Shown here piece after piece: positions 39,701 through 47,792 of a stretch of DNA of 64,000 nt (the first letter of the stretch is position 1; each line of letters starts with the position of its first letter). The translations under genes and the position numbers were made by a program. The notes under the pieces were generated by a model. It was not told the DNA's origin. It worked only from the letters and a program-made list of their open reading frames with translations, and made no database searches. Source of the stretch: Pedobacter jeongneungensis (GTDB taxonomy: Bacteria > Bacteroidota > Bacteroidia > Sphingobacteriales > Sphingobacteriaceae); contig NZ_AYMG01000014.1 of the NCBI RefSeq assembly GCF_000633455.1, positions 124,001 through 188,000 of the forward strand. Direction: 5' to 3'.

Positions 39701-42700
39701 TATTACTTACAACTGGTACGATGCAGCAGTTGGCGGAAACATGTTGGTAACCAATAACAGCAGCTTCAACACACCTACAACACTTGCAGCAGGAACCTAC
39801 GATTATTATGTAGAAGCCGTAAGTGGAGCAGCTTGTTCAAGCTCAACCCGTACCAAAATTTCAATTACGGTTAATCCATCGGCATTAGCTACCGATTTAA
39901 CTGTAACCGGAACAACTTCATTATGTGCTTCTGGAACAGCAGTACTTACGGCAACCAGTACAACCGTAACCAACCCGGTATTTACCTGGTACAGCGATGC
40001 GGCTTTAACACAGGTTGCTTTTGTAGGCGCAGTATTTACTACACCAGCCATTACAGCAACAACGAAATACTATGTTACAGTAGGCGGAACAAATAAATGT
40101 GCTAACACAGCGGGTAATGCAAAAGAGGTTACCATTACGGTAAATCCGGTTGCTGGTCCATCTGATATCAATTTGGCTGGAACAAGCACTGTTTGTGGCG
40201 GATCTTCAGTTACTTTAACTGCAACCAGCACAACCGTAACCAACCCGGTATTTACCTGGTACAGTGATGCTGCCTTAACAACGGTGGTGTTTACCGGAGC
40301 TAATTTTGTTACCCCAACACTTAATGCCACAACCACTTATTATGTAACGGTTAAAGGCGATAACAAATGTGAAAATACCGCAGCAACTGCAAAATCGATT
40401 ACCATAACGGTTAATCCTGCTGCTACTGATGCTGATATTACCGCAAGCGGAATTACTTCGATCTGTAAAGGATCAACCGCAGCTTTATCTGCATCCACAA
40501 CTACAGTAATTAATCCGGTATTTACCTGGTACAGCAATGCTGCTTTAACAACAGTAGCTTATGTAGGACCAAACTTTACTACCCCGGTACTTAATGCAAA
40601 CACTACTTATTATGTAACCGTAAGAGGTGATAATAAATGTGAAAATACACCGGCCAATGCTAAAGTAGTTACCGTAACTGTTAAGGATTTTGCTACAGCT
40701 GCAGACATTGCAGTAAGCAATGCCCAAATCTGTTCGGGTTCTACTGTAATGTTAATGGCTTCGAGCACCACGGTAACCCAACCAGTATTTACCTGGTACA
40801 GTGATGCTTCGTTAACCAGTGTAGTATTTACTGGTCCAACCTTTACTGTAACGGGTTTAACTGCCACTACCACTTATTATGTAAGTGTTAAAGGAACCAA
40901 TAAGTGCGAAAATGCTGCAGCAGATGCTAAAGCGGTAACGGTAACAGTTAATCCTTTAGCAATTTCTACCGATATTATTCTGAACGGAAGCACAACAGCT
41001 TGCGCAGGTTCATCGGCTGTATTAAGTGCAACTTCGGCAACAGTAACCAATCCGGTATTTACCTGGTATAGTGATGCCGCCTTAACCAATGTTAGTTTCA
41101 TTGGCGCAACATTTACTACACCGCCATTAAATACGACCACTACTTATTATGTAACCGTAAAAGGTGACAATAAATGTGAGAACGCACCTGGTACTGCAAG
41201 GGTAATTACCATTACCGTTAGTCCGGTGGCTACCGCTTCTGATATTACCGCCGCTGATGCAACCATCTGCTCAGGATCGGGTACTACTTTGGTAGCCAGC
41301 ACCACAACAGTAACCAACCCAACCTTTACCTGGTACAATGATGCTGCCCTAACTTCAGTGGCTTATGTAGGTGCCTCTTTTGTAACGCCAACATTAACCG
41401 CAACCACTAAATATTATGTAACGGTTAAAGGCGATAACAAATGTGAAAACTCAGGTATTACAGCTAAAGTAGTTACGGTTAACGTGAACCAGGCTGCAAC
41501 AGCTGCTGATATTACCTTATCAACACCAAGCTTGGTGTGTGGATCGGGAACGGCAGTAATCAATGCCAGCTCAACAACAGTAACCAACCCGGTATTTACC
41601 TGGTACAACGATGCTTCGTTAACCAGCGTGGCCTTTACCGGACCAATATTTACTACACCAGTATTAACCACTACCACCACTTATTATGTAACGGTTAAAG
41701 GAACTAATAAATGTGAAAACAGTGCGGCAAATGCAGCAGCTGTTACCATTAAAGTTAACCCAATAGCAGTTGCTACTGATATTGTGGTAAATGGATCAAC
41801 AAATGTTTGCGGAGGATCTGCAGCTGTATTAACTGCCAGCAGTACAACCGTAACCAACCCGGTATTTACCTGGTACACCAACGCAACTTTAACTAATGTA
41901 GCTTTTGTAGGTGCAGTATTTACTACACCAATATTAACCGCTAATACCACTTACTATGTTACAGTAAAAGGCGATAACAAGTGCGAAAACAGTGCTGCCA
42001 CAGCTAAATCTGTAAATATTGTAGTTAATCCGGTAGCTTCAGCAAGTGATGTTACCGCAGCGGATGCAACCATCTGCGCAGGCTCATCAGCAAGTCTGGT
42101 AGCCAGCAGCACAACCGTAACCAACCCAATATTTACCTGGTACAGCGATGCGGCCTTAACCACGCCGGTATTTACTGGAGCAACTTTCAATACGCCAGCA
42201 TTAACGGCAACTACTAAATATTACCTAACTGTAAAAGGTGATAACAGGTGTGAAAGTTCTGCTGCAAATGCAAAAGTGGTTACCGTTACGGTAAACGCAG
42301 GTGCAACAGCTGCTGATATTACTTTATCGACTCCGGTAATCGTATGTGGATCGGGTACAGCGGTAATCAATGCCAGCTCAACAACAGTAACCAACCCGGT
42401 ATTTACCTGGTATAACGATGCTTCGTTAACCAGTGTGGCCTTTACCGGACCAATATTTACTACGCCGGTTTTAACAGCTACCAAAACTTATTATGTAACC
42501 GTTAAAGGAACCAATAAATGTGAAAACACTGCTGCGAACGCAGTAGCGGTAACCATTAAAGTTAATCCGGTTGCCACTGCAACAGATATTACCGTAAATG
42601 GTTCAACTTCAGTTTGTGCAAATTCAGCTGCAACATTAGCTGCAACAAGTACAACAGTAACCAATCCTATATTTACCTGGTATAGTGACGCCACTTTAAA

Positions 42701-44165
42701 TACGGTCGTATTTACTGGTCCGGTATTTACAACCCCGGTATTAACGGCAAATACAACCTATTATGTAACCGTTAAAGGTGATAATAAGTGCGAAAATTCC
42801 GCAGCAACAGCAAGGGCGGTAGCCATTACGGTAAATGCATTACCAAACAACCCTGTGGTATCTGCTCCAAACGGAGGCATTTGCGCGGGTGACGGTGCAA
42901 CCCTAACCGTAACCAATGCACAAGCAGGCGTTACTTACGAATGGTACAACGCAGCAATTGGTGGTAACTTATTATTTACTGGTACAAGCTATAATGTTAC
43001 AGCTTTGGCTGCCACAACAGATTACTATGTATTGGCAATCGGTACAGGCGGATGTAACAACAATGGTGGTCGTGTTAAAGTAACCGTTACCGTAAATGCT
43101 AAACCGACAGTGCCAACCGTAGCTTCATCATCGGTTAGTGTATGTACAGGAAGCCCTGCAGTATTAACAGTTACAAACCCTCAAACAGGTGTTACTTATA
43201 ACTGGTATACAGCATCAGCAGGTGGAGCACCGGTAGGAACAGGTGTAAACTTTACAACGCCAGCTGTTACGGCAAACATTACTTACTATGTTGAGGGTGC
43301 AAATGGAAGCTGTATTTCAACATCAAGGACACCGGTAAATGTAAATGCACTACCGGTACCAGTCGCACCTGCATCGGTAACGGCAGCAAACGGAACACTT
43401 TGTGCAGGCAGCTCAACCATATTAACCGTAAATAATCCGGTAACAGGATTAGTGTACAGGTGGTATGCTGCAAGCTCTAATGGTCCGGTACTGGCAGAAG
43501 GGATAACCTTTACCACACCAAACTTAAGTGCTACCACAATCTATTATGTAGAAGCTATAGCAGTAGGTGGTTGTGCAAGTCCAGGCAGAACAGCCGTAAC
43601 CGTTACCGTACTTCCGGTGTTGGCTAAACCTGATGTAGTTGTACAAACCACAACGCCTAATAGCATCACATTTGCATGGGCTGCGGTTACAGGTGCTACG
43701 GCTTACGAAGTTTCGCTGGATAATGGTTTAACATGGATCAATCCAACAAACGGACCAACCGGAACAACCTACTTTGTTACAGGCTTAAAACCAGATCAAA
43801 GTGTAACCATCTCGGTTAGGGCCAAAGGACAGATTGACTGTCAAACCAGTGCAAACGGTTCAGTAACAGGCAAAGCAACCAATCCATTTGGAAACCAGGT
43901 GTACATACCAAATGCATTTACACCGAATAACGACGGTAAAAATGATGTATTCTTAGTGTACGGCAATACCATTGCCACAGCTAAAATGAGCATCTATACA
44001 CAGTGGGGTCAGTTGATCTTCCAGTCAGATAACGTGGCAAATGGATGGGATGGAACCTTTAAAGGTGTAAATCAGCCGATCGGGGTTTATGTATATATGG
44101 TTGATGTAACTTTTACCGATGGAACAACCACATTGAGAAAAGGTACAGTAACGCTGATCAGATAA
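30702..44165 (+). CDS. Giant multi-repeat T9SS (type B) surface protein, adhesin-like
   Basis: A 4487-residue exported protein. The signal peptide ends near residue 35 (KSYAQ). A jelly-roll/discoidin-like module, typified by YDRVQVSFGAL, occurs repeatedly: at the N-terminus and beginning near residues 210, 1070, 1909, 2319 and 2732. Two cassettes of five He_PIG-type Ig domains (GLPPGLTFNPATREITGTPT) lie at about 464-900 and 1302-1738. Many Ig-like domains carry WYDAATGG and TTYYVE motifs. Eleven tandem units of about 90 residues occupy 3058-4044. A fibronectin-III-like domain lies near 4310-4392, and a gliding-type C-terminal sorting domain from about 4400 (NAFTPNNDGKNDVF ... GWDGTFKG). The last is the type B T9SS signal, so the protein is exported and surface-bound. 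PorP/SprF and an OmpA protein follow, as with SprB-type adhesins. The function is inferred to be adhesion or gliding. Confidence 0.93.
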   Translation: MMKTPTLSSQLGIIRNTCVAVIILLTLFYSKSYAQTKVFANTVSAQSRVDNANNATLNDNTFATVNSYGGIAVGIGGYSGELELKYPAAVNAGTTSFIRIDFDGDILNRLLGGSLGGLLANVGGTVILGNHSFEVGARNGASTVLTGSSTAAFSTDNIRIVKDANGFFYVAITPTQAYDRIYIKDVTNAVLLGVTNSTKVYNAFYVSGTDPCAQAFSTGYEGTGITLDALQLGSSGVTNSERAIDSDPNNFSTLSLGILGVTSSISQNFYFTTPSNPGDDINLRFSTTQALLTAGVLQNISITAYNGNTQVYTGSVPTTLNLDLLGLLNSGQPVTIPFSPGAGVVFDRVKVTLGSVLTLNLTQTLNVYGATRSAPRPTFTAPASNAIAACYNTTVPLTATTSSANQLIWYDVVEGGTALQTVAYNGTFTTPALTANKTYYVAARRIGCTTESTRVPVVITVNPQIIFNGATLTNATPGFAYSKQLDVATGGTAGYTYALAAGSTLPAGLTLSSTGVITGTPTVPNAYTFSVVATDTKGCKATANYNLTVTAALVLTPGALPNGITGTVYPTQTIPAATGGTGPYTYTATGVPPGLTFNPTTREITGTPTQPGTYNIPVTVVDANGNTLTSTYTVKITDPLLLPTATLADGTTGTVYTTQIIPAATGGTTPYTYSATGLPPGLTFNPATKAITGTPTTAGTYTVPLTVTDADGKTVTTNYSITINNPLVLPAATLPDGTEGAVYATQTLPAATGGIGPYTYVATGVPAGLSFNPATREITGTPTQAGNYTIGVTVTDSQGKTASNNYPIKVNGTLTLPTKTLPNGIVGTSYLPQTLPAVTGGTSPYIYAATGLPPGLSFNPTTREITGTPTQGGNYTISVTATDANNNKATTTYALAVTVNDPVVASATVCTGSTATLTVSNLQAGVTYNWYASTGSTPLTTGNNGTFVTPAVTSATVFYVEAVSGTAVSARTSVTVSVNPPATLATVTTNNQVINSGQTTTLTATADAGNTIAWFDAPTAGTQVGTGTSFTTPALTATKTYYIETTSTNGCKSASRVPVTVTVINGGGATACNAANSQNTGINGICLLCAINGAGNSTDADANNFTRISLAVGVAANGYQQLIFPSVGVATDSIRLDLALPTGLADVGLLNNVTVTVLNGTTVVRTVQLNTGLLNLQLLSGNRFAATVLAGGAYDRVQVSFGALVSAVTSLDIYGATVVYPNPTFIAGAQSICSGSTATLSATANGGTTLAWFDAPTGGNQVGTGANFTTPALTATTTYYVQVSKGTCSNTTRVPVVITVNPAIVFAGTTLTNATIASPYSKQLPVATGGTPGYTYALASGSTLPAGLTLSTSGLVSGTPTATGNPTFDVVVTDTKGCSKTATFTLTTTPALALAPGALPSGVTGTAYTTNGIPAATGGTGPYAYSATGLPPGLAFNPATREITGTPTQTGTFTIPVTVTDANGNTITANYTLKVTDPLVLPPATLADGTTGTVYTPQTIPSATGGSTPYTYSATGLPPGLTFDPATRTITGTPTQSGTFTVPVTVTDADGKTTTSNYTINIVNPLQLPAATLPDGTEGTVYAAQTLPAATGGVGPYTYVATNLPAGLTFDPATRQVSGTPTQAGNYSIGVTATDSEGRTASNTYALKVIGVLSLPGATLPNGIVGTAYPTQTLPAVTGGTAPYTYLATGLPPGLNFNTATREITGTPTLGGTYTISLTATDANGNKATTAYSLTVTVNAPVVAAATVCSGSPATLSVSNLQAGVTYNWYASTGSTPLVTNNTGVFVTPAVTAPTVYYVEAVSGTAISSRTAVNVSVNPPATPATVTTNSQVINAGQSTTLLATADAGNTIQWYDAATGGTQVGTGTSYTTPVLSTTTTYYVETTNANGCKSASRVPVTVTVLNNGGGTACNAANSQNSGITGICLLCSVTNPGNSTDADPSNFTRISLSVGVGASGYQQLIFPSAGTATDSLRLDLALPGGLLDLTALGNVTLNVMNGTTIVRTVQLNSSLLNLQLLSGNRFAATILAGGAYDRVQVSFGALLSAVTSLDVYGATIIYPNPTVTAGAQTICAGSTATLNATANGGTTLAWFDAPTGGTQLAAGETFTTPALTSTTTYYIQVSKGTCANVTRVPVTVTVTPALATPVLATIANVCEGSSATLSVANPDPAVTYKWYDAATAGNLVFTGAVFQTPALTAATTYYVEASQGNCTSAARAAAAVSVNPRPVLPVVTASSSTVSAGQTAILTATSADPTNTFNWYTSNTSTTPVYVGATYVTPPLLATTTYYVESVSTNGCTSASRVQVTITVDGNGSPNPVPCEAATTQVNGVTGVALLSGVFNPALAIDNDTQTASSLVMPVGALGASVYQRVGFGSLSTVGDTVRVLVSSPGKLLSLSLLGNATVTTYVGTNSNGDSQLLNNNLLNVQLLSGNTQALITFVPTNVFDGVEVRLNSGVLGALTSINLNYAQRILVAPTVTAANVTACVGSTAQLQVNNPSAGLTYRWYDATGTYLSGKDGVIFTTPVLTGDTKFYVAAVSATGCVSYKTIVNVTTNPAPVTPDLLSASVNTCPNTSVTFQVKNPVAGTTYNWYDTATSTTVLFTGDNFTTPLITADRSYFVAAVNSCGTSSTRTEGKIVLGTIDVPVITPPSITISEGSVAVLKATSSTAGATINWYTTANGTVPVYTGETYVTPQLSTTTTYYVEATIPGGCTATSRATVTVTVVPNGNPVVTPCGAATTTVASGVTGVALLAGVYNPTFAVDNDINTGSSLVIPVGLLGASVYHQVGFTGLSNVGDTLRVKITTPGALLSVGVLTNLTVTTFQGTTSNNDAVSISNPLINLQLLSGGTSAILTFVPASRFDGVELRLNSGLLGALTSVNLDYAQRVITAPTVAAATASACQGSSATLSVQNPQAGVVYKWYLGATYQAGKDGTTFTTDPALTAGTYTYSVTATANGCETLGTKITVTVLPPAVAPVPSTTNPATTCIGTSATLSVQAVAGITYNWYDAAVGGNMLVTNNSSFNTPTTLAAGTYDYYVEAVSGAACSSSTRTKISITVNPSALATDLTVTGTTSLCASGTAVLTATSTTVTNPVFTWYSDAALTQVAFVGAVFTTPAITATTKYYVTVGGTNKCANTAGNAKEVTITVNPVAGPSDINLAGTSTVCGGSSVTLTATSTTVTNPVFTWYSDAALTTVVFTGANFVTPTLNATTTYYVTVKGDNKCENTAATAKSITITVNPAATDADITASGITSICKGSTAALSASTTTVINPVFTWYSNAALTTVAYVGPNFTTPVLNANTTYYVTVRGDNKCENTPANAKVVTVTVKDFATAADIAVSNAQICSGSTVMLMASSTTVTQPVFTWYSDASLTSVVFTGPTFTVTGLTATTTYYVSVKGTNKCENAAADAKAVTVTVNPLAISTDIILNGSTTACAGSSAVLSATSATVTNPVFTWYSDAALTNVSFIGATFTTPPLNTTTTYYVTVKGDNKCENAPGTARVITITVSPVATASDITAADATICSGSGTTLVASTTTVTNPTFTWYNDAALTSVAYVGASFVTPTLTATTKYYVTVKGDNKCENSGITAKVVTVNVNQAATAADITLSTPSLVCGSGTAVINASSTTVTNPVFTWYNDASLTSVAFTGPIFTTPVLTTTTTYYVTVKGTNKCENSAANAAAVTIKVNPIAVATDIVVNGSTNVCGGSAAVLTASSTTVTNPVFTWYTNATLTNVAFVGAVFTTPILTANTTYYVTVKGDNKCENSAATAKSVNIVVNPVASASDVTAADATICAGSSASLVASSTTVTNPIFTWYSDAALTTPVFTGATFNTPALTATTKYYLTVKGDNRCESSAANAKVVTVTVNAGATAADITLSTPVIVCGSGTAVINASSTTVTNPVFTWYNDASLTSVAFTGPIFTTPVLTATKTYYVTVKGTNKCENTAANAVAVTIKVNPVATATDITVNGSTSVCANSAATLAATSTTVTNPIFTWYSDATLNTVVFTGPVFTTPVLTANTTYYVTVKGDNKCENSAATARAVAITVNALPNNPVVSAPNGGICAGDGATLTVTNAQAGVTYEWYNAAIGGNLLFTGTSYNVTALAATTDYYVLAIGTGGCNNNGGRVKVTVTVNAKPTVPTVASSSVSVCTGSPAVLTVTNPQTGVTYNWYTASAGGAPVGTGVNFTTPAVTANITYYVEGANGSCISTSRTPVNVNALPVPVAPASVTAANGTLCAGSSTILTVNNPVTGLVYRWYAASSNGPVLAEGITFTTPNLSATTIYYVEAIAVGGCASPGRTAVTVTVLPVLAKPDVVVQTTTPNSITFAWAAVTGATAYEVSLDNGLTWINPTNGPTGTTYFVTGLKPDQSVTISVRAKGQIDCQTSANGSVTGKATNPFGNQVYIPNAFTPNNDGKNDVFLVYGNTIATAKMSIYTQWGQLIFQSDNVANGWDGTFKGVNQPIGVYVYMVDVTFTDGTTTLRKGTVTLIR
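31331..36426 (+). repeat. Approximately 2.5-kb internal segmental duplication in the giant gene
   Basis: The order [jelly-roll module, Ig-like, five He_PIG, two Ig-like] occurs at about 31331-33909 and again at about 33910-36426. A third, shortened copy starts at 36427. Corresponding segments are strongly alike, e.g. TACNAANSQNTGINGICLLC versus TACNAANSQNSGITGICLLC at the starts of the second and third. Confidence 0.8.
39873..42833 (+). repeat. Eleven tandem ~269-bp (90-residue) repeats in the giant gene
   Basis: Each unit carries TVTNPVFTWYSDAALT and TTYYVTVKGDNKCEN blocks with one cysteine near the start and one in NKCEN, an Ig-like disulfide pair. Units 6-7-8 resemble units 9-10-11 in order, with units 7 and 10 nearly identical. 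This indicates a recent three-unit duplication of about 0.8 kb. Confidence 0.9.
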
Positions 44166-44202
44166 GAAGAGGATTAATAATAAACAGATAAAATCAAAGA
44201 CC

Positions 44203-45204
44203 ATGAAAATACTATCGGCTTTAAAAATATATGTTGCGGTGCTGGGATTACTGCTGTGTACAGTTAAATCCTTTGCACAAACTGATCCGCATTTTTCACA
44301 ATATTATGCAAACCCGTTATACCTTAACCCAGCCTTAACGGGTGTAATAGACGGCGATTACCGCGCAACTGTAAACTTTAAGCAGCAATGGAGCGCACTT
44401 AACAGTTCTTTCTTAACTGGTGGTGCATCTTTTGATCTTGCTCCGAAAAAGAACTTCGCTTTTGGTGCAACCATCTTAAACCAAAGGGCAGGGGAGTTAG
44501 ATTTCAACTACCTGTCGGCGCTGGTATCGGGTTCTTACCGTTTAAGATTTGGTGCCGAAGGTTTGCAGATGGTGAGCTTTGGGTTACAGGCCGGAGTAAT
44601 TAACCGCAGTTTCGATTTCTCTCAAGCCAGGTTCGGTAACCAGTTTAATCCGGTATCAGGTTATGATGGCGGGATGATGAGTGGCGAAACACTTTCATCT
44701 CAGTCGTCATTGGTTCCTGATGTAAACGCCGGTATCATGTTCTTTGATGGTAACCCAAACAAAAGTGTAAACGTTTTCTTAGGTGCTAGTGCAGCGCACT
44801 TAACCCGTCCTATGGACCGTTTCTCTGGTACAAATTCGCGAATTCCTGTTCGCTTTACAGCGCATGGGGGTGCCAGGATCAAAGCTTCTGAACTGTTGGA
44901 TATTGTACCCAATGCATTGTTTATGTACCAGGGTAATACAAACGAGGTTTCTTTAGGGGCTTATGCACAGCTTAATGTTAATCCATCAGCAAACATTTTA
45001 TTTGGTGGTAATTACCGTAATAAAGATGCTGCAATTGCCTTTGTTGGCCTGCAGTTAAAAAATATGGTTTTCGGATTGAGTTATGATGTTAATACCTCTA
45101 CTTTCAACCGTGCATCAAACAGTAATGGCGGTTTAGAGCTTTCGGTATCCTTAATTGGCCGTAACGGAATTATTGGTCCAAACTTCTTTTGCCCGCGTTT
45201 ATAA
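44203..45204 (+). CDS. PorP/SprF-family type IX secretion outer-membrane protein
   Basis: A 333-residue protein with a signal peptide ending SFAQ. The family start TDPHFSQYYANPLYLNPALTG is directly visible, followed by YRATVNFKQQWSAL and a predicted outer-membrane beta-barrel (about 14 strands) rich in Gly/Asn turns. PorP/SprF proteins anchor or help export type B T9SS substrates encoded next to them, as SprF does for SprB in Flavobacterium johnsoniae. Here the gene starts 37 bases after the giant substrate gene and is surely co-transcribed. Confidence 0.94.
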   Translation: MKILSALKIYVAVLGLLLCTVKSFAQTDPHFSQYYANPLYLNPALTGVIDGDYRATVNFKQQWSALNSSFLTGGASFDLAPKKNFAFGATILNQRAGELDFNYLSALVSGSYRLRFGAEGLQMVSFGLQAGVINRSFDFSQARFGNQFNPVSGYDGGMMSGETLSSQSSLVPDVNAGIMFFDGNPNKSVNVFLGASAAHLTRPMDRFSGTNSRIPVRFTAHGGARIKASELLDIVPNALFMYQGNTNEVSLGAYAQLNVNPSANILFGGNYRNKDAAIAFVGLQLKNMVFGLSYDVNTSTFNRASNSNGGLELSVSLIGRNGIIGPNFFCPRL

Positions 45205-45290
45205 TCTTTATCATCAATGCAAACAAACCGAGCTAGCGGGTTCAATACCATTATTGAAAACGATAGCAAAACGATTAATAATTTATAAAG

Positions 45291-47294
45291 ATGAAAAAAA
45301 TATTACTCATTTTATTAGTGGCATTTGGCGGTTTTGCTAACGCGCAGTATGTGGTAAATTATAAAAAGGTTGCTGATACTTATTTCGAAAATAAGGATTA
45401 TTATGCAGCGTCAACTTTTTATAAGAAAGCCTTAAAAATTACTGGCGATAGTACCCAGGCCATTTTACCTTATGGCAAGGAAAGAAAATCAGCCTCTGAT
45501 GATAAAGTGATAGAAGATTATGAAGGATCGATTTATAACCTCGCCGAATCGAGCAGGTTATACAGGGAATTTAACGAGGCCGAGAAATATTATGCCATAG
45601 CCAGTACTTTTACCAATACCCGTTTTAGAAAAGCACTGTTTTATTATGCAGAAAGCTTAAGAGCCAATAAAAAGTTTAACCTGGCTATTGATACTTATCA
45701 ACAGTTTATTCAAAAAAATGGCGACGATCCTTTAGCTAAAACAGCACAAAAGGAAATCGAATCTTGTAAATTTGCCATCGAAGAAATGCGTTTTCCACGC
45801 ATGGTGCAGATTAAAAAAGTACCGGCTAATGTAAATGGCCTGGGATCTAACTATGCTGCGGTAAAAATAAACAACGAACTTTTCTTTACCTCATCACGTC
45901 CTGTTGCTGTAGGTAGTAAAAAAGACATGGTAAAAACTGAAGCCGGCGGCGAAGTTCAGGTCTCAACCAAAGCTAATCCATTTATCAATAATATTTATTC
46001 GGCCAAAGGTGAGTTAAGCTCAGCTGACATTGCCGTTAAAAAATTGGATATCAATTTTACAAGAGGTACCGAAATAGCTGCTACTGCTTTTACGCCCGAT
46101 GGAAATACGCTTTATTTCACCTCCTGGAAAGATAAAGATAAATATGCCATTTATAGTGCTAAAAAAACCGGCGATAAATGGTCTGATCCACAGGCAGTAG
46201 GGTTACAGGTAAATAGTAAAGATTTTAACTCATCGCAACCCTTTGTTACCAGTGATGGTAAGTTCCTTCTTTTCTCATCTGATAGAAGTGGTGGTTACGG
46301 TAAGTTCGATATTTGGTATTGTGCCATCCGCGAAGATGGTTCATTGGGCCAGGCCGTAAATTTAGGTCCAACCATTAATACCGAAGATGATGAACGTGCA
46401 CCTTATTACAATACCCTAACTAAAAAATTATTGTTCAGTACCGATGGAAGAATAGGTTTTGGTGGACTTGATTTCTTTGAATCAGAGGGTGATCTGGTAG
46501 ATTGGACGACTCCAAAAAACATGGGTTATCCTTTCAATTCATCAAAAGATGATATTTACTTCACCGCAACCGATGATAAAGGAACAAAAGGATACATCAG
46601 TTCCGATCGCGAATCATCTTGCTGTTTGGAAATATTCGAAGTGAAAAAAGAATATTTGTCAATCTCAGGTATTTTAACCGATTGTAAAACCAAATCGCCT
46701 TTAGCAGGTGCAAGTGTAACGCTTAACAACGCAGAAGGTTCACAAAAACTAACTACAGGTACCGATGGTATTTATAAGTTTAAAGTAGATTCGAAAAGAC
46801 CAATCAAATTGCTTTTCGCAAAAGATAATTATTTTGCCGTTACTAAAAACTATGTTTACGAAGAATTGGCAAAAGCAGATACCTTAATTTATAAAGATTA
46901 TTGCCTAAGTCCTTTCAAAATAGGTATTCCGATGGCATTGGATAATGTTTATTACGAATTTAACAGTGCCGAATTAACCGAACCTTCTAAAAAAGTGTTA
47001 GACTTCCTGATCCCGATTATGGAAGATAACCCTGAAATGGAAATTGAATTAGGCTCACACACTGATAATATCGGTACTGATGAGTACAACCTCGATTTAT
47101 CAAACAGAAGGGCAAAATCTTGTACCGATTATTTAGAGAGCAAAGGAATTGCCGCTGCCAGAATGACCTCTAAAGGTTATGGCGAATCGATGCCGATTGC
47201 ACCAAACGAAATCATCGTTAAACGTAAGAAAAAAGACAACCCTGAAGGAAGGGCTAAAAACAGAAGAACCGAATTTAAAGTAACCAAAAAATAG
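45291..47294 (+). CDS. TPR-PD40-OmpA outer-membrane-associated protein (PorE-like)
   Basis: A 667-residue exported protein with a signal peptide ending FANAQ. Residues about 22-150 are TPR-like (YYAASTFYKKALKITGD, EFNEAEKYYAIAS). Residues about 230-420 contain PD40/WD40-like propeller repeats (FTPDGNTLYFTSWKDKDKYAIY, VTSDGKFLLFSSDRSGGYGKFDIWY). Residues about 455-530 form a carboxypeptidase regulatory-like fold (LSISGILTDCKTKSPLAGASV). The C-terminus is an OmpA domain (VYYEFNSAELTEPSKKVLDFL, IELGSHTDNIGTDEYN, GRAKNRRTEFKV). This architecture matches PorE-type T9SS components and the OmpA proteins found after PorP/SprF genes. It probably fixes the surface system to peptidoglycan. Confidence 0.92.
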   Translation: MKKILLILLVAFGGFANAQYVVNYKKVADTYFENKDYYAASTFYKKALKITGDSTQAILPYGKERKSASDDKVIEDYEGSIYNLAESSRLYREFNEAEKYYAIASTFTNTRFRKALFYYAESLRANKKFNLAIDTYQQFIQKNGDDPLAKTAQKEIESCKFAIEEMRFPRMVQIKKVPANVNGLGSNYAAVKINNELFFTSSRPVAVGSKKDMVKTEAGGEVQVSTKANPFINNIYSAKGELSSADIAVKKLDINFTRGTEIAATAFTPDGNTLYFTSWKDKDKYAIYSAKKTGDKWSDPQAVGLQVNSKDFNSSQPFVTSDGKFLLFSSDRSGGYGKFDIWYCAIREDGSLGQAVNLGPTINTEDDERAPYYNTLTKKLLFSTDGRIGFGGLDFFESEGDLVDWTTPKNMGYPFNSSKDDIYFTATDDKGTKGYISSDRESSCCLEIFEVKKEYLSISGILTDCKTKSPLAGASVTLNNAEGSQKLTTGTDGIYKFKVDSKRPIKLLFAKDNYFAVTKNYVYEELAKADTLIYKDYCLSPFKIGIPMALDNVYYEFNSAELTEPSKKVLDFLIPIMEDNPEMEIELGSHTDNIGTDEYNLDLSNRRAKSCTDYLESKGIAAARMTSKGYGESMPIAPNEIIVKRKKKDNPEGRAKNRRTEFKVTKK

Positions 47295-47314
47295 AACACA
47301 ATTAACATCCCGGT

Positions 47315-47346
47315 AAAGCCATCTTCGTAAGGAGATGGCTTTTTTG
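47315..47346 (+). terminator. Rho-independent terminator closing the giant-protein operon
   Basis: AAAGCCATCT (47315-47324) pairs with AGATGGCTTT (47333-47342) around an eight-base loop, then a T run. It starts 21 bases after the OmpA gene stop. Confidence 0.92.
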
Positions 47347-47792
47347 TTATTGGTTGGGATTTGCAATCCCGACCTGTTGTACTGTGGATTTTAATCTGCT
47401 AAATAAAGGATTGAAAATCCTTAGTCCATTCAGACGGGATTACAAATCCCGACTAGCAAGCATCCTTTTTATCTCCCGAAATCGGGACAAGTTGTGGTTA
47501 AATTATTTTACCTGTGCCAATGGCTTAAATTTATAACATTGTCTCCGCCTCTGTGCCGTGTTCTCACAGATCAAAATTTAAATTAATTATAGGTTCGTGG
47601 GAAGATGAACAGCGTTTGGCTAAGAAAAATTTAAATCTGCGTAAATCAGTGTAATCTGCGGAACCCCCTTGCGCACATTTATTCCAGCAGATTTTGTATT
47701 TTGAGATTAAAATAGACCGAGAACCGCCAACTGTGAACTGAAAACCGATAATTAAATTAATCTTTGTAATTTCCCCGCACCATTTAAATCCG
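47347..47792. repeat. Gene-free region with a cluster of small palindromes
   Basis: The region holds GGGATTTGCAATCCC at 47356-47370, AAGGATTGAAAATCCTT at 47406-47422, GGGATTACAAATCCC at 47436-47450 and TCCCGAAATCGGGA at 47474-47487. The first and third share the frame GGGATT-NNN-AATCCCGAC, so they are probably two copies of one element. The remainder is AT-rich with no gene-like frame. The last 40 bases hold the presumed promoter of the dehydratase gene (TTAATCTTTG near 47758, close to TAnnTTTG). Confidence 0.55.

Noticed and set aside
39806..42694. A ladder of 63-88-codon minus-strand open frames across the repeat block
   Set aside because: They recur with the 269-bp period of the plus-strand repeats and are simply the antisense of a Thr/Val/Ala-rich coding sequence.
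47354..47536. 60-codon frame in the palindrome cluster
   Set aside because: It is made of palindromic repeat sequence and has no protein features.
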